From NCBI GenBank assembly GCA_023426125.1, contig JAFABI010000011.1, forward strand, positions 1 to 64,000: DNA of 64,000 nucleotides, written 5' to 3'. Under the pieces are notes generated by a model. That model made no database searches and had not been told where the DNA came from. It saw only the letters and a program-made list of their open reading frames with translations. Of this stretch, positions 9,618-19,034 are shown in pieces (the first letter of the stretch is position 1; each line of letters opens with the position of its first letter). Both the position numbers and the translations under genes were made by a program. This DNA comes from Bacillota bacterium. Lineage in GTDB: Bacteria > Bacillota > Clostridia > Acetivibrionales > DTU013.

Positions 9618-10865
9618 ATGATTAAGGATACTCGGCAGCCATGGTTTAAGGAAGCAAAATACGGACTTTTTATTCATTGGGGGCTTTATTCCATTTTGGG
9701 AGGGGAATACAACGGAAAAATCACTCCGACAATCGCGGAATGGATTATGAATACGCTCGACATTCCGGCAGACGAATATGGGAAGCTTGCGTCGAAGTTC
9801 AACCCGTCCTCCTTTGACGCAGATAACTATGTGCGGATGGCAAAAGGATGGGGAATGAAATATGTGACCGTCACTACAAAGCACCATGACGGCTTTGCCA
9901 TGTACCGTTCGGAATGCGACCCATACAATGTCGTGGATGCAACGCCGTTTGGACGCGACGTTGTCGGGGAGCTTGCGGACGCATGCAACAAGCATGGACT
10001 GCATTTATGCTTCTATTATTCGCAGGCGCAGGACTGGCACGACCCGGACGGATATGTGGCAAACCGTGACAACAGCAGTAAAAATTTCCGCCGCTACATG
10101 GAGAGAAAATGCTTTCCACAGCTGAAAGAGCTCCTTACACAGTATGGAAAAATCAGTATGATGTGGTTTGATACGCCGATGGGAATGACGACGGAGGAAA
10201 GCCGGGAAATTTTCGATTATGTTAAGAAGCTGCAGCCGGATTGCATTATCAGCGGAAGAATAGGCAACGGCCTGGGGGAATACATGACAACGGGGGATAA
10301 TTTCATTCCTGCGCTGCCTTACCCCGGCGACTGGGAGGTTCCGGCCACGCTGAACGACACCTGGGGATTTAAAAAAAGTGACCACAACTGGAAAACGCCG
10401 GCGGAAATACTGCGCCTGATGGTAAAGATCGTTAGCCGCGGCGGCAATTACCTTCTGAATATCGGGCCGGATGGGGACGGCGCTATCCCGCAGGAAAGCG
10501 TGTCTGTCCTGGAGAGAGTGGGGGATTTCCTCAAAAGCAGCGGCGACAGCATTTATGGTACGCAGGCTGTCCCTCTCTACGTCTATGACGTGGAGGGATG
10601 CATGTTTACGACAAAACCGCATAAGCTTTTTATCCATCTTGCAAAGCCACCCGAGCACCTTCAGCTTTTAAATATTGCAAATAAAATTGAGAAAGCATAT
10701 TTCCTTGCCACAGGCGAACCGGTGGACATCATAAGCCGGAAGACCTGCGAAAGTGACAGTGCGTGGGAGATATATCCTCACGGGCGGTGCACGGATGACA
10801 TAGACACGGTGATATGTGTTGAAACAGCGGAAGAAAAGCCTGTTTTTGAGCCCATCAGGGACTGA
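9618..10865 (+). CDS. alpha-L-fucosidase, GH29
   Basis: Glycoside hydrolase family 29, removing alpha-L-fucose from oligosaccharides. The N-terminus WFKEAKYGLFIHWGLYS is the GH29 signature. The catalytic nucleophile is Asp185 in MMWFDTPMG. His pairs in VTTKHHDGFAMY line the active site. No signal peptide is visible, so it is probably cytoplasmic and works on imported oligosaccharides. The protein is 415 aa from the ATG with GGAGG 8 bases upstream. An in-frame ATG at 9600 has no ribosome binding site. Last gene of the operon, followed by a terminator. Its presence suggests the importer at 3870-7063 carries a fucosylated or related compound (inference). Confidence 0.9.
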   Translation: MIKDTRQPWFKEAKYGLFIHWGLYSILGGEYNGKITPTIAEWIMNTLDIPADEYGKLASKFNPSSFDADNYVRMAKGWGMKYVTVTTKHHDGFAMYRSECDPYNVVDATPFGRDVVGELADACNKHGLHLCFYYSQAQDWHDPDGYVANRDNSSKNFRRYMERKCFPQLKELLTQYGKISMMWFDTPMGMTTEESREIFDYVKKLQPDCIISGRIGNGLGEYMTTGDNFIPALPYPGDWEVPATLNDTWGFKKSDHNWKTPAEILRLMVKIVSRGGNYLLNIGPDGDGAIPQESVSVLERVGDFLKSSGDSIYGTQAVPLYVYDVEGCMFTTKPHKLFIHLAKPPEHLQLLNIANKIEKAYFLATGEPVDIISRKTCESDSAWEIYPHGRCTDDIDTVICVETAEEKPVFEPIRD

Positions 10866-10891
10866 TACAGCGTTGAAAGAAGTCAATGTGG

Positions 10892-10927
10892 AAAAATCTG
10901 CCGGACATCCAGCCGGCAGATTTTTTT
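10892..10927 (+). terminator. rho-independent terminator
   Basis: AATCTGCCGG (10895-10904) pairs with CCGGCAGATT (10913-10922) around an 8-base loop, followed by a T-run to 10927. The A-run on the left extends pairing with the T-run. It ends the operon that finishes with the GH29 gene. Confidence 0.85.
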
Positions 10928-11009
10928 CGAAAATATGCAAATGCAGGCCGGCAGCTAATTGTCCGGTCTTGTATTACTGTGTTCATAGGCGTTGTTAATC
11001 CCCTGGTAT

Positions 11010-11128
11010 TCACTGACAGTTCTTTCTATAATCACCCGGAGATATGCCGGCTTCCTGTCTGAACACCCTGCTGAAATACAGGGGATTTTCATATCCCACG
11101 ATTGAAGATACCTCGCCTATACTTAATC
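11010..11128 (-). pseudogene. C-terminal remnant of an AraC-family regulator
   Basis: Reading the - strand from just after the dhaKL stop to a TGA at 11012-11010 gives about 38 codons. They match the second helix-turn-helix of AraC proteins: IGEVSSIVGYENPLYFSRVF, then RQEAGISPGDYRK. There is no start, no first HTH and no N-terminal domain. The upstream DNA is the end of dhaKL, in the same frame after its stop. The rest of the gene was evidently removed when the glycerol module and this locus were joined. Confidence 0.8.
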
Positions 11129-12877
11129 CATTGCCTGGGCTATCTCCGTAAAAATAACTCCCAGCCCATAAGCCCCTGCATCCGGGTATCCAATGCTTCT
11201 GTTTCCTACAGTTCCTGCTCTTCCCATGCGCGCTGCGATATTCTCTGTCGCCTTTGCACCTGTTACAGCTGCTTCCGCCGCTTTTACAAGAGCTGCTTTC
11301 ACATTATCGCCATTTTCAGAACTGATTTTCCATGAATCCGCACAGGGAATCAACGCATCAATCAGTGTCTTGTCTCCCATAACCGCACCGCGGCCGAAGC
11401 TCCTTTCTCCCGTTGACTGAATACCTTTTACGGCAGCCTGCAGCATACCGGCAAATTCGGAAACGGTCAGCTTTGTTTTTACTCCTGAATATTTTCCGGC
11501 GGCTCTGAAAGCCGAACCCCATATGGGACCAGAAGCTCCGCCGCAATGTTCCATTATGACCATAGAGCATGCATCCAGGAAACTTCCGATACTTTTTGCT
11601 TTCTTTCCCACGATGTCCGCCCACTCTGCTTTTAATTGCTTAAATCCTTTGGCCACACTCATGCCAAAATCTCCGTCGCCCGCATGTGAATCCAATTCAC
11701 AGAAGCGCACTTCATTCCGTATAATGCAGGCGCTCATTTGATCTACCATATATACAATATTATTTAAGCTAATCTCATATGGGTCAAGCAAGGCGTATGC
11801 CTTATCGGTCTCCACTTCATAGGAAACAGGCTTCTGACCTGATCCTTTCGATGTTTCTACTTTATGGACCTCCGGAACCTCCCCGTTGATTTTTAATGCC
11901 GGGGTATCGCAGACATCTGAAAGCAGCCCCCTCAGTTCATCATCCACTTCCATAATTGATACGGAAGCCCCGGCCATATCAATACTGGTCATATAGTTTC
12001 CTATTAATGTTCTGCAAATTGTGGCGTGATTTCTGAACAACTCCTTGCAAACTGCATAGTTCAATAAATACAACTCTTGCAAAGGAGTAGCGCCAAAGCC
12101 GTTTATCAAAACCGCAATGTTTTTCCGGGCTTCCTGCAATTTTAGCTCTTTTAACAATGCGGAAACCATTATTTCTGCAAGTTCATCCGCAGAGACTATT
12201 TTTTTTCGTTGAATTCCCGGCTCTCCATGAATCCCGACTCCATATTCTATCTCATCTTCCGCCAGTTCGAAGGTAGGCGTCCCTTTTGCCGGTACAGTAC
12301 AGGAAGTCAGGGCAAATCCAATACTTTTCACACTGGCTGCCGCCTTTTCTGCAACAGCCTTGACTTCAGGCAATGTATACCCTCTCTCTGCCGCCGCACC
12401 GGCAATTTTATGTACAAAAACAGTGCCCGCAACTCCTCGCCTGCCAACAGTATAGAGGCTGTCCTGTACGGCAATATCGTCGTCTACTTTTACATAGTCT
12501 ACTAAAAATCCATCTTCCTGAGCCATATAAGCAGCATTTTTAAAATTCATCATATCGCCGCTGTAATTTTTTATTACGAGCAATGTTCCTTTATTGCCGG
12601 CGGTCTCTTTTATTGCCTGAAAGACCTGAATCTGAGAAGGTGATGCAAATACATCGCCGCATACTGCCGCATCCAGCATGCCTTTTCCCACAAATCCTGC
12701 GTGGGCGGGTTCATGCCCGCTTCCTCCTCCGCTTATCAGGCTGACTTTATCTTTATTAATGTTCTTCTTTTTGATTACTTTATATTTTTCCAATAACTCC
12801 AATTCCGGATGTGCCAGCACGATTCCGTTACACATTTCACTTACCACATTCTCCGGTGTATTGATAATTTTTTTCAT
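11123..12877 (-). CDS. dihydroxyacetone kinase, single-chain DhaK-DhaL fusion (ATP-dependent type)
   Basis: Phosphorylates dihydroxyacetone in the cytoplasm. The N-terminal DhaK part (about 1-330) has GGGSGHEPAHAGFVGKGMLD and the covalent substrate-binding His217 in GVGIHGEPG. A linker of about 40 residues leads to the DhaL nucleotide-binding part (about 372-584), with the Mg-ADP motif HAGDGDFG and GGASGPIWG. The fusion layout is that of ATP-dependent kinases (Citrobacter/eukaryote type), not the PTS-driven DhaK/DhaL/DhaM set, and no dhaM is seen here. GGAGG precedes the ATG. It is 15 bases downstream of gldA and surely co-transcribed. Together they form the oxidative glycerol route. Confidence 0.93.
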   Translation of the reverse strand: MKKIINTPENVVSEMCNGIVLAHPELELLEKYKVIKKKNINKDKVSLISGGGSGHEPAHAGFVGKGMLDAAVCGDVFASPSQIQVFQAIKETAGNKGTLLVIKNYSGDMMNFKNAAYMAQEDGFLVDYVKVDDDIAVQDSLYTVGRRGVAGTVFVHKIAGAAAERGYTLPEVKAVAEKAAASVKSIGFALTSCTVPAKGTPTFELAEDEIEYGVGIHGEPGIQRKKIVSADELAEIMVSALLKELKLQEARKNIAVLINGFGATPLQELYLLNYAVCKELFRNHATICRTLIGNYMTSIDMAGASVSIMEVDDELRGLLSDVCDTPALKINGEVPEVHKVETSKGSGQKPVSYEVETDKAYALLDPYEISLNNIVYMVDQMSACIIRNEVRFCELDSHAGDGDFGMSVAKGFKQLKAEWADIVGKKAKSIGSFLDACSMVIMEHCGGASGPIWGSAFRAAGKYSGVKTKLTVSEFAGMLQAAVKGIQSTGERSFGRGAVMGDKTLIDALIPCADSWKISSENGDNVKAALVKAAEAAVTGAKATENIAARMGRAGTVGNRSIGYPDAGAYGLGVIFTEIAQAMD

Positions 12878-12892
12878 ATAGAAACCTCCATC

Positions 12893-14041
12893 TTACTCAA
12901 CAATCCGGACAAATCGCTCTACAGCATACTTTTTACCTAACGCATCAGCTACTTTAATTGCAGCTGCTACTGATTCGACAGTAACAGGAAACGGCATTGC
13001 ATGTACCGACTCTTCGGGTATGCAGGCCTTTTTAGCCACTTCGAGCAGCATTTCGTCGGATATACCGGGTACTCCGATATCTGCAAGCCTTATAGGCAAT
13101 CCAACTTTTATGCAAAACTCAAGCACTTCTTTTAATTCTTCTGCAGGCGCATTTTCTAAGACTAGTTGCGCTATTGTTCCAAAGGCTACTTTTTCTCCAT
13201 GGTAATATTTGTGAGTACCTTCTAAAATGGTCAATCCGTCATGAATGGCATGTGCTGCTGCAAGACCGCCACTTTCAAAGCCCAGTCCGGATAATAGAAT
13301 ATTTGCTTCAACAATATTCTCCAGCGCGGCTGTTACCTGATTCTGATCACATGCTTCCTTCGCTTTTGCGCCATCCTTCAGCAATGTCTGATAACATAAT
13401 GCTGCGAGAGCGAATGCTGCGTTAGTCCCTCTGGCTTCTCCACAAAGACCTTCACGGTATCCGCAGGGCAGACCTGCATTTACTTTTGTAAAAGACTGTA
13501 CATTCGCACGTGCTTCAAAGTAAGTAGATAAGGCGTCACCCATTCCGGAAACTAAAAACCTGGTAGGCGCATTCGCTATTACCGTTGTATCGACTAAAAC
13601 AACACTTGGGCTCTGGTTAAAATATGCGTAATCATCAAATGAACCGTCCGGTGTATATAAAACAGCCGAATGGCTTGTAGGCGCATCTGTCGCCGCAATG
13701 GTCGGAACAATGATCAGTGCATTACCTTCTGCTACACATTTTGCTGTGTCGATGGCTTTACCGCCGCCCAAACCAATGATACAGTCACAATTGGTTTCCT
13801 TCGCTATTGACTTAAGTCTGGCCACTTCCTGGCGTGAGCACTCCCCTTGAAATCCGCTTTCCACAAATTCAATATTGAAGTTTTCTGCTGTTGCAGTTAA
13901 TTTGTTTCTTTGGCGGTTCACATCCTCCGGATGTGCGATCAATAACGCCGATTTTCCAAAGGTTCTAACAAAATAGCCTAAATTTACAATTTCGTTTTCA
14001 CCCTGAACATATTTTGTCGGGCAAATAAATGCTTTTCTCAT
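12893..14041 (-). CDS. gldA: glycerol dehydrogenase
   Basis: NAD-dependent, Zn-containing iron-type alcohol dehydrogenase oxidising glycerol to dihydroxyacetone. The NAD-binding GLGGGKAIDTAK lies at about residues 91-102. Metal-ligand His residues sit in AAHAIHDGL and YYHGEKVAFG, with a further Asp in the GDALSTYFEA region. Length is 382 aa. GGAGG lies 8 bases before the ATG. First gene of a two-gene operon with dhaKL. Divergent from the PocR/AraC regulator, which probably controls it. The N-terminal MRKAFICPTKYVQGEN is typical of GldA. Confidence 0.92.
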   Translation of the reverse strand: MRKAFICPTKYVQGENEIVNLGYFVRTFGKSALLIAHPEDVNRQRNKLTATAENFNIEFVESGFQGECSRQEVARLKSIAKETNCDCIIGLGGGKAIDTAKCVAEGNALIIVPTIAATDAPTSHSAVLYTPDGSFDDYAYFNQSPSVVLVDTTVIANAPTRFLVSGMGDALSTYFEARANVQSFTKVNAGLPCGYREGLCGEARGTNAAFALAALCYQTLLKDGAKAKEACDQNQVTAALENIVEANILLSGLGFESGGLAAAHAIHDGLTILEGTHKYYHGEKVAFGTIAQLVLENAPAEELKEVLEFCIKVGLPIRLADIGVPGISDEMLLEVAKKACIPEESVHAMPFPVTVESVAAAIKVADALGKKYAVERFVRIVE

Positions 14042-14361
14042 AGATATACCTCCAAGTCATGAATTTTACTGTGTTTCAGACGGTCTATAGCTATTTACGG
14101 TCATTCTACATTAACCATTCTAGTATCATTCCGCGGATATGGCATTAGACTTATGTGACGGAAATTTACAATTATTAATGGTTTTTTTTTGACCTTTCTG
14201 CTGGAAATCTCATTTTTTTTACAAAGGCGATGATTATTTAACAACTATTTTCATTTTATGTAAATGGATACATTTTCATTTTGGGGTTTATATAGTATTA
14301 TATAGAATAGATTAAAAATAATTTTCCGTTCATTTCAGTAAAATAGCCGGGGGGAATTTCG
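14042..14361. promoter_or_regulatory. divergent control region between gldA and the PocR-type regulator
   Basis: 320 bases without a gene, AT-rich and strongly T-rich in the middle. It must hold the promoters for gldA-dhaKL (-) and for the regulator (+). TATTATA at about 14288-14294 could be a -10 for the + strand gene. I do not see a convincing operator repeat. Confidence 0.4.
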
Positions 14362-15423
14362 TTGATAACCAGTTACCTTAATCTTAACAAAATTCTTGAT
14401 TTGAAAAAGTGGCAAAACCTGCAAGATTCACTTGCGTTAGTTACCAAATTGGCGATTATAACCGTAGATTATAAGGGTGTGCCGATTACTGTACATAGTG
14501 CTCCGCGCCCTTTCTGCAAATACGTCCGCAGCGATCCTGACCTGGCAAAGAGTTGTCAAAAATGCGATTCCAGAGGGGGACTGGAGGCAGTCAGAATGAA
14601 CGCTCCTTATATCTATCTGTGCCATTGTAATATTGTAGATATTGCTATACCCATAATCATTGATGACAAATATGTGGGCGCAGTCATGGCAGGAGAAGTA
14701 AAGCTTCCTGATAACGAAGAGAATACTCAGCTTGAGCAAATTCTCGTCACTCCTGCAAAAGAACTTCTTCATGCTTTTAAAAAAGGTGATATAAAGCGCA
14801 TGTATGATTCTATCCCTACACTCTCATATGCAGAGATAGTAAATGTTGGCCAAATGCTGTTTAGTCTGTGCCACTATATCGTAGAGGAAGCCATGAACAA
14901 AAATTTAATTCTGGAAATGTATGAAAAGGTGTTCCCTCTGAAAGAAAGCCCGGCTCCTTCCGGTCTTTACAGCGGTTATTCTTTGGATAATATTGAACAA
15001 ATAAAGAAAGAGATGGCTAACGCGGTTACCAATGCTTACTTGAAAACTTCAATAGAAGACCGGTATTTAGGCAAGGACTCAACCTTGAAACCTGCATTTC
15101 ATTATATATTTAAAAATAAAGGAGAAAATATATCCCAGAAAAAGATGGCGGATTTATGTCACATCAGTACCGGTTATTTCAGCCGATTATTTGTAAAAGA
15201 AACCGGTAAAAATTTTTCTGCTTTTATTGCCAGACAAAAAATTGAATGGTCAAAGCAGCTATTGGAAAAAACAGATCTTCCCATTTCACAAATCAGTGAT
15301 GAGCTGGGATTTAGTGAACCGGGGTATTACATTAAGACATTTAAAAAGTTCGAGGGTATTACTCCTTTGCTCTATAGGAAATATTACAAGGACGATCCGA
15401 GACAGGCTGGAGCTTCTAATTAA
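14362..15423 (+). CDS. PocR-domain AraC-family transcriptional regulator
   Basis: The N-terminal PocR sensory domain (about 15-175) contains the Cys-rich core CKYVRSDPDLAKSCQKC and YLCHCNIVDIAIPI. The C-terminal AraC double HTH spans about 245-345, ending ELGFSEPGYYIKTFKKFEGIT. PocR proteins regulate propanediol, glycerol or dihydroxyacetone use, which fits the divergent gldA-dhaKL operon. The start is a TTG with a GGGGGGAA ribosome binding site. No ATG occurs before residue 70, where the sensory domain would already be cut. It is 353 aa, complete. Confidence 0.88.
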   Translation: MITSYLNLNKILDLKKWQNLQDSLALVTKLAIITVDYKGVPITVHSAPRPFCKYVRSDPDLAKSCQKCDSRGGLEAVRMNAPYIYLCHCNIVDIAIPIIIDDKYVGAVMAGEVKLPDNEENTQLEQILVTPAKELLHAFKKGDIKRMYDSIPTLSYAEIVNVGQMLFSLCHYIVEEAMNKNLILEMYEKVFPLKESPAPSGLYSGYSLDNIEQIKKEMANAVTNAYLKTSIEDRYLGKDSTLKPAFHYIFKNKGENISQKKMADLCHISTGYFSRLFVKETGKNFSAFIARQKIEWSKQLLEKTDLPISQISDELGFSEPGYYIKTFKKFEGITPLLYRKYYKDDPRQAGASN

Positions 15424-15496
15424 TGAAGGATTAAGAGGGTGGAGGATATTGACGATTGGATTGACTTATTTAATCTAATTGCAGATGCTCGCCCCG

Positions 15497-15527
15497 GAGT
15501 CAAAGGGGACGGTTCTTTTTGACTCAC
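15497..15527 (+). repeat. left inverted repeat of the RAYT element
   Basis: A 31-base sequence with core GGGGACGGTTCTT, flanked by GAGTC and GACTCAC. It matches the reverse complement of 16363-16393 with only two mismatches. It is itself partly palindromic (GAGTC...GACTC), as REP sequences are. Confidence 0.85.
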
Positions 15528-15592
15528 AACTGGACTCACAACTGAGTATCTGGTATAATTTCCCTACAGGAAATGTTGGGAGAGTATATTTT

Positions 15593-16366
15593 ATGCCAAG
15601 ACAAAGCAGAAAGCTCAGCAAAACCGGAATTTATCACGTAATGATGAGGGGAAATGAGAGAAAAGATATCTTTCAAGATGAGGAAGATAAAACACGTTTT
15701 ATAGATACCTTGTTTGAAAAGAAAAAGGATAATGCATTCAGTTTATATGCATATTGTGCTATGGATAACCATACTCATCTTCTTATTAAAGAAGAGAAAG
15801 ACCCAATAGCAAGGATTATTAAAAGGATAGGGACAAGTTATGCTCATTACTATAATAGAAAACATAAGCGGGTTGGGCATGTCTTCCAGGATCGGTTTAA
15901 GAGTGAAGAAATTAAAAGTGACGGACAATTGCTGGAGGTTATAAGATACATCCATAACAACCCGGTAAAAGCAAATATTGTGAAAAATGCCTTGGAGTAT
16001 AAGTGGAGCAGTTATAATGAATATATAAACCAAAAAAATAGTGCATTTGAAACGGATGAGATGCTGGAAATATTTACAAAGGATAGAAACAGGGCAATTA
16101 AATTATTCAAGGAATTTACTATGGAGAGAGTAAACAACAGCTTTATTGATTGCGATGAGCAAGAGCCTGATAATGAGTTCATGAAAGAGCAGGTTATTGA
16201 TATTCTCAATAAATCGAAAGCCAATTTGGAGGATATCAAAACGAATAGGACTGTTCGTGAAGGTATTATCCGGCATCTAAAATTTGAGAAGAGGTATTCA
16301 GTCCGTCAAGTCGCAAAATTGCTTGATCTTAATAGAAATGTTGTCCAGCGGGTGAAATCGGAGTGA
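15593..16366 (+). mobile_element. REP-associated tyrosine transposase (Y1/HUH, RAYT)
   Basis: Single-strand transposase of the TnpA_REP/IS200-like group, 257 aa from the ATG giving MPRQSRKLSKTGIYHVMMRG. The HUH motif is DNHTHLLI and the catalytic Tyr is probably in SYAHYYN, followed by KRVGHVFQDRFKSE. The C-terminus carries a helix-turn-helix-like end (YSVRQVAKLLDLNRNVVQRV). Its stop codon lies inside the right 31-base repeat. The surrounding inverted repeats with core GGGGACGGTTCTT make this a likely self-contained element. The reading frame is intact. Confidence 0.9.
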
Positions 16367-16393
16367 GTCAGGAAGAACCGTCCCCTTTGACTC
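16363..16393 (-). repeat. right inverted repeat of the RAYT element
   Basis: Mirror copy of 15497-15527 with two mismatches. It overlaps the last codons of the transposase and ends 5 bases before the phoR stop. The element therefore sits exactly between the PocR gene and the convergent phoR. Confidence 0.85.
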
Positions 16394-16398
16394 CTTTA

Positions 16399-18186
16399 TC
16401 ACACCGGCAGCTGGATAATAAACTCCGAGCCGCGGCCGGGCTCGCTTTCTACTTTGATATCGCCATTATATAGGTTAACGATATGCTTGACGATGGACAA
16501 CCCCAGACCGGTGCCTCCCATGTTTCTTGACCTGCCCTTGTCCACGCGGTAGAATCTTTCGAAGATCCGGGCCAGGTGCTGCTGTGCGATTCCGATGCCT
16601 GCATCCTTTACCGAGAGCACAATCCGTCCTTCGGCTTTCCAGGCCTTCACTGTTACACTGCCTTTTTCAACATTGTATTTAATGGCGTTGTCAATAAGGT
16701 TGATAAGCATCTGTTTTATCCTGTCCCTGTTGGCTGTGATACTGATGCTGTCTTCGATATCGCACATCAGCTTTATGCTCTTCTTGTCGGCGGCGCCCTG
16801 GAGAATGGAGAAGATTTCGTTGATGATGCTTCCCAGGTCATGGGTCGCAATGTTGGAATCCTTTTGCTTTGTCTCTATCTCCGACAGCTGAAGGATATCG
16901 TTGATGAGGATATATAACCTTTCGGCTTCGATATCGATGATTTCCAGAAACTTGTCGGACACCTCGCCGTCGTCGATGGCTCCGCTTCTCAAGGTCTCAA
17001 CGAATCCCCGGATGGAAGTCAGGGGGGTTTTCAGTTCATGGGTCACGTTGGAGACGAAATCGGTCCTTATCTGCTCAAGCTTTTTAAGGTTTGTAATATC
17101 CATGATGGAGAGTATACCGCCGGAATTGCTGCCTTCCGACTCCAGGGATTTGATGGGGTTGGCGTAGATCCTGTATACCTTTTCCTCGGGCAGGGAGATG
17201 CTGATTTCGTGTATGGAGGATTCATTTCCTTCCACAGTCTCCAGCAGCAGCTTGTTTATTTTGTGGTTCCGTATTACGTCAATAAGATTTTTACCGGGAA
17301 TACCCTCATCATAATCAATATCAAGAAAACGGCAGGCAATTTCGTTGATCAACAGGATCTTCTGTTTTCTGTCCACGGCAAGAAAGCCGTTGGTCATGCT
17401 GTTCATGATGGAGTCGAATTTGATGTTCTTGTCCTTCAGGTCAGCCATGGTTTTTTCCAGTTCCCCGGCCATCTCATTGAAGGTGCCGGCAAGCTGGCCC
17501 AGTTCGTCGGAGGATTTTATCGAAACCCTTCTGGAATAGTTGCCTCTGGAAATCTCCCTGGATACCATGTTCAGTTCATTGACAGGAAGCGTAAGGGAGG
17601 CACTGAACTTCATGGCCAGCAGGATTGTGAGGGCAAGTCCTGCCAGAATGCCGATGCCTGAATAGATCCATATGGTCCGGTGGATATCCTTAAGCTGTGT
17701 CAGTGGAACGGAGATCCGGATTACGGTTTGCGCAGCCTTGATGGAAGTGGCGACATAGATGAAATCCATTTTCAAGGTCTCGCTGAACCTCACATCCGTG
17801 CCGAATCCGCCATCGATGGCTTCTATGATTTCTTTCCTTCCCAGATGGTTTTCCATGTTGTGAAAATCGGTATTGGATTCGCCGATAACTTCACCGCTGT
17901 AATTGATGAAAGTAATGCGGGGCTCCAATTTTTGCGGGAAGTCTTCAACAAACGAGGCGTTTTTCAATATTTGCGCATAGGCGACGGCCTCCAGGTTGAA
18001 ATCCATCACCTGCCCCTTTTCAATGTCTTCCGATATCTCACGTTCCATCAGGGAGGCGGTCGCTTTTAACCGCTGCTCCACCTCCTGCCTGTACAGCCCC
18101 TGGGTAAGCTGCGACACGAAAAGGCCTGTCGTGGAGATACCGATGACGATCAAAACCAGGTAGGATAAAAATATCTTTTTTTTCAA
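16399..18186 (-). CDS. phoR: phosphate regulon sensor histidine kinase
   Basis: Senses phosphate limitation through the Pst/PhoU complex and phosphorylates PhoB. Order of domains: TM1 (about 7-27), extracytoplasmic segment (about 30-165), TM2 (about 170-195), HAMP (about 195-247), PAS (about 255-365), HisKA with His383 in SNVTHELKTPLTSIRGF, and HATPase_c with N, G1 (DAGIGIA) and G2 (GGTGLGLSIVKH) boxes. Length (595 aa) fits Gram-positive PhoR with an extracellular domain. It is 42 bases downstream of phoB, end of the operon. No terminator is visible before the convergent transposon. Confidence 0.92.
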   Translation of the reverse strand: MKKKIFLSYLVLIVIGISTTGLFVSQLTQGLYRQEVEQRLKATASLMEREISEDIEKGQVMDFNLEAVAYAQILKNASFVEDFPQKLEPRITFINYSGEVIGESNTDFHNMENHLGRKEIIEAIDGGFGTDVRFSETLKMDFIYVATSIKAAQTVIRISVPLTQLKDIHRTIWIYSGIGILAGLALTILLAMKFSASLTLPVNELNMVSREISRGNYSRRVSIKSSDELGQLAGTFNEMAGELEKTMADLKDKNIKFDSIMNSMTNGFLAVDRKQKILLINEIACRFLDIDYDEGIPGKNLIDVIRNHKINKLLLETVEGNESSIHEISISLPEEKVYRIYANPIKSLESEGSNSGGILSIMDITNLKKLEQIRTDFVSNVTHELKTPLTSIRGFVETLRSGAIDDGEVSDKFLEIIDIEAERLYILINDILQLSEIETKQKDSNIATHDLGSIINEIFSILQGAADKKSIKLMCDIEDSISITANRDRIKQMLINLIDNAIKYNVEKGSVTVKAWKAEGRIVLSVKDAGIGIAQQHLARIFERFYRVDKGRSRNMGGTGLGLSIVKHIVNLYNGDIKVESEPGRGSEFIIQLPV

Positions 18187-18228
18187 ACCGATAACACCGC
18201 CTAAACCTATGAATCAAACCGGATTGTA

Positions 18229-18942
18229 TCAGAGTTCCTTGTCGTTAAACCTATAACCGATCCCCCGGATGGTCTCGATATAAACCGGGTTGCTGTCGTC
18301 ATCCTCGATCTTCTGCCGCAAATAACGTATATGGACGTCCACGGTCCTGGTTTCGCCGTAATAGTCGAAGCCCCATATCTTATCCAGGAGAAGCTCCCTG
18401 GACAAAACCTTGCCCTTGTTCAAAATCAGCATTTTCAGCAGCTCGAATTCCTTCAGGGGCATTTCCAGGAGCCGCCCTTTTTTATATACCTCATGCCTGG
18501 AAAAGTCGATGGTTATATCCCCATGGTGCACGTTTTCGGATTCTATCGGCGCCGAAGTGTTCATTCTTCGAAAGATTGCCTTTACCCTGGCCACCAGTTC
18601 CCTTACGCTGAATGGCTTGGCGATATAGTCGTCGGCGCCCAGCTCAAGGCCCAGGACCTTGTCAAATTCTTCGCTTTTGGCGGTCAGCATGATGATGGGG
18701 ATATTCCTGGTCCTGGGATTGCCCCGCAGCTGTCTGCAGACCTCCAGTCCATCAATTCCGGGCAGCATGATGTCCAGGATGAACAGATCGGGAATGGTGG
18801 CCTTCACCTCGTTTAAAAGGTTTTCACCGCTTTCAAAGGCCATAACCCGGTATCCGCTGGACTCCAGATTGTACTTCACCAGCTGCTGGATATGAACTTC
18901 ATCTTCAACTGCAAAAATCAATTCCTTTGGCATAGTCACCAT
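18229..18942 (-). CDS. phoB: phosphate regulon response regulator, OmpR/PhoB family
   Basis: Receiver domain (acidic VEDE near the N-terminus, phospho-acceptor Asp in LFILDIMLPG, Lys in DYIAKPFSV) followed by a winged-helix DNA-binding domain (about 135-235, TRTVDVHIRYLRQKIEDD). It binds TTAACA-type direct repeats upstream of Pho genes. Such repeats are present in this window at 20597, 26166 and 31595. In Gram-positives the same protein is often called PhoP. The ATG chosen has GAAAGG 4 bases upstream. An ATG nine bases further in is also possible. Followed by phoR, preceded by phoU. Confidence 0.92.
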   Translation of the reverse strand: MVTMPKELIFAVEDEVHIQQLVKYNLESSGYRVMAFESGENLLNEVKATIPDLFILDIMLPGIDGLEVCRQLRGNPRTRNIPIIMLTAKSEEFDKVLGLELGADDYIAKPFSVRELVARVKAIFRRMNTSAPIESENVHHGDITIDFSRHEVYKKGRLLEMPLKEFELLKMLILNKGKVLSRELLLDKIWGFDYYGETRTVDVHIRYLRQKIEDDDSNPVYIETIRGIGYRFNDKEL

Positions 18943-19034
18943 CAAACCTTTCGCTTATACATTTCATTGCCAGCCATCCTACCGGATACCATGGCGGGCG
19001 GCTGTGGGCAGCCGCGCCTGCATTTTTGCCGTCC

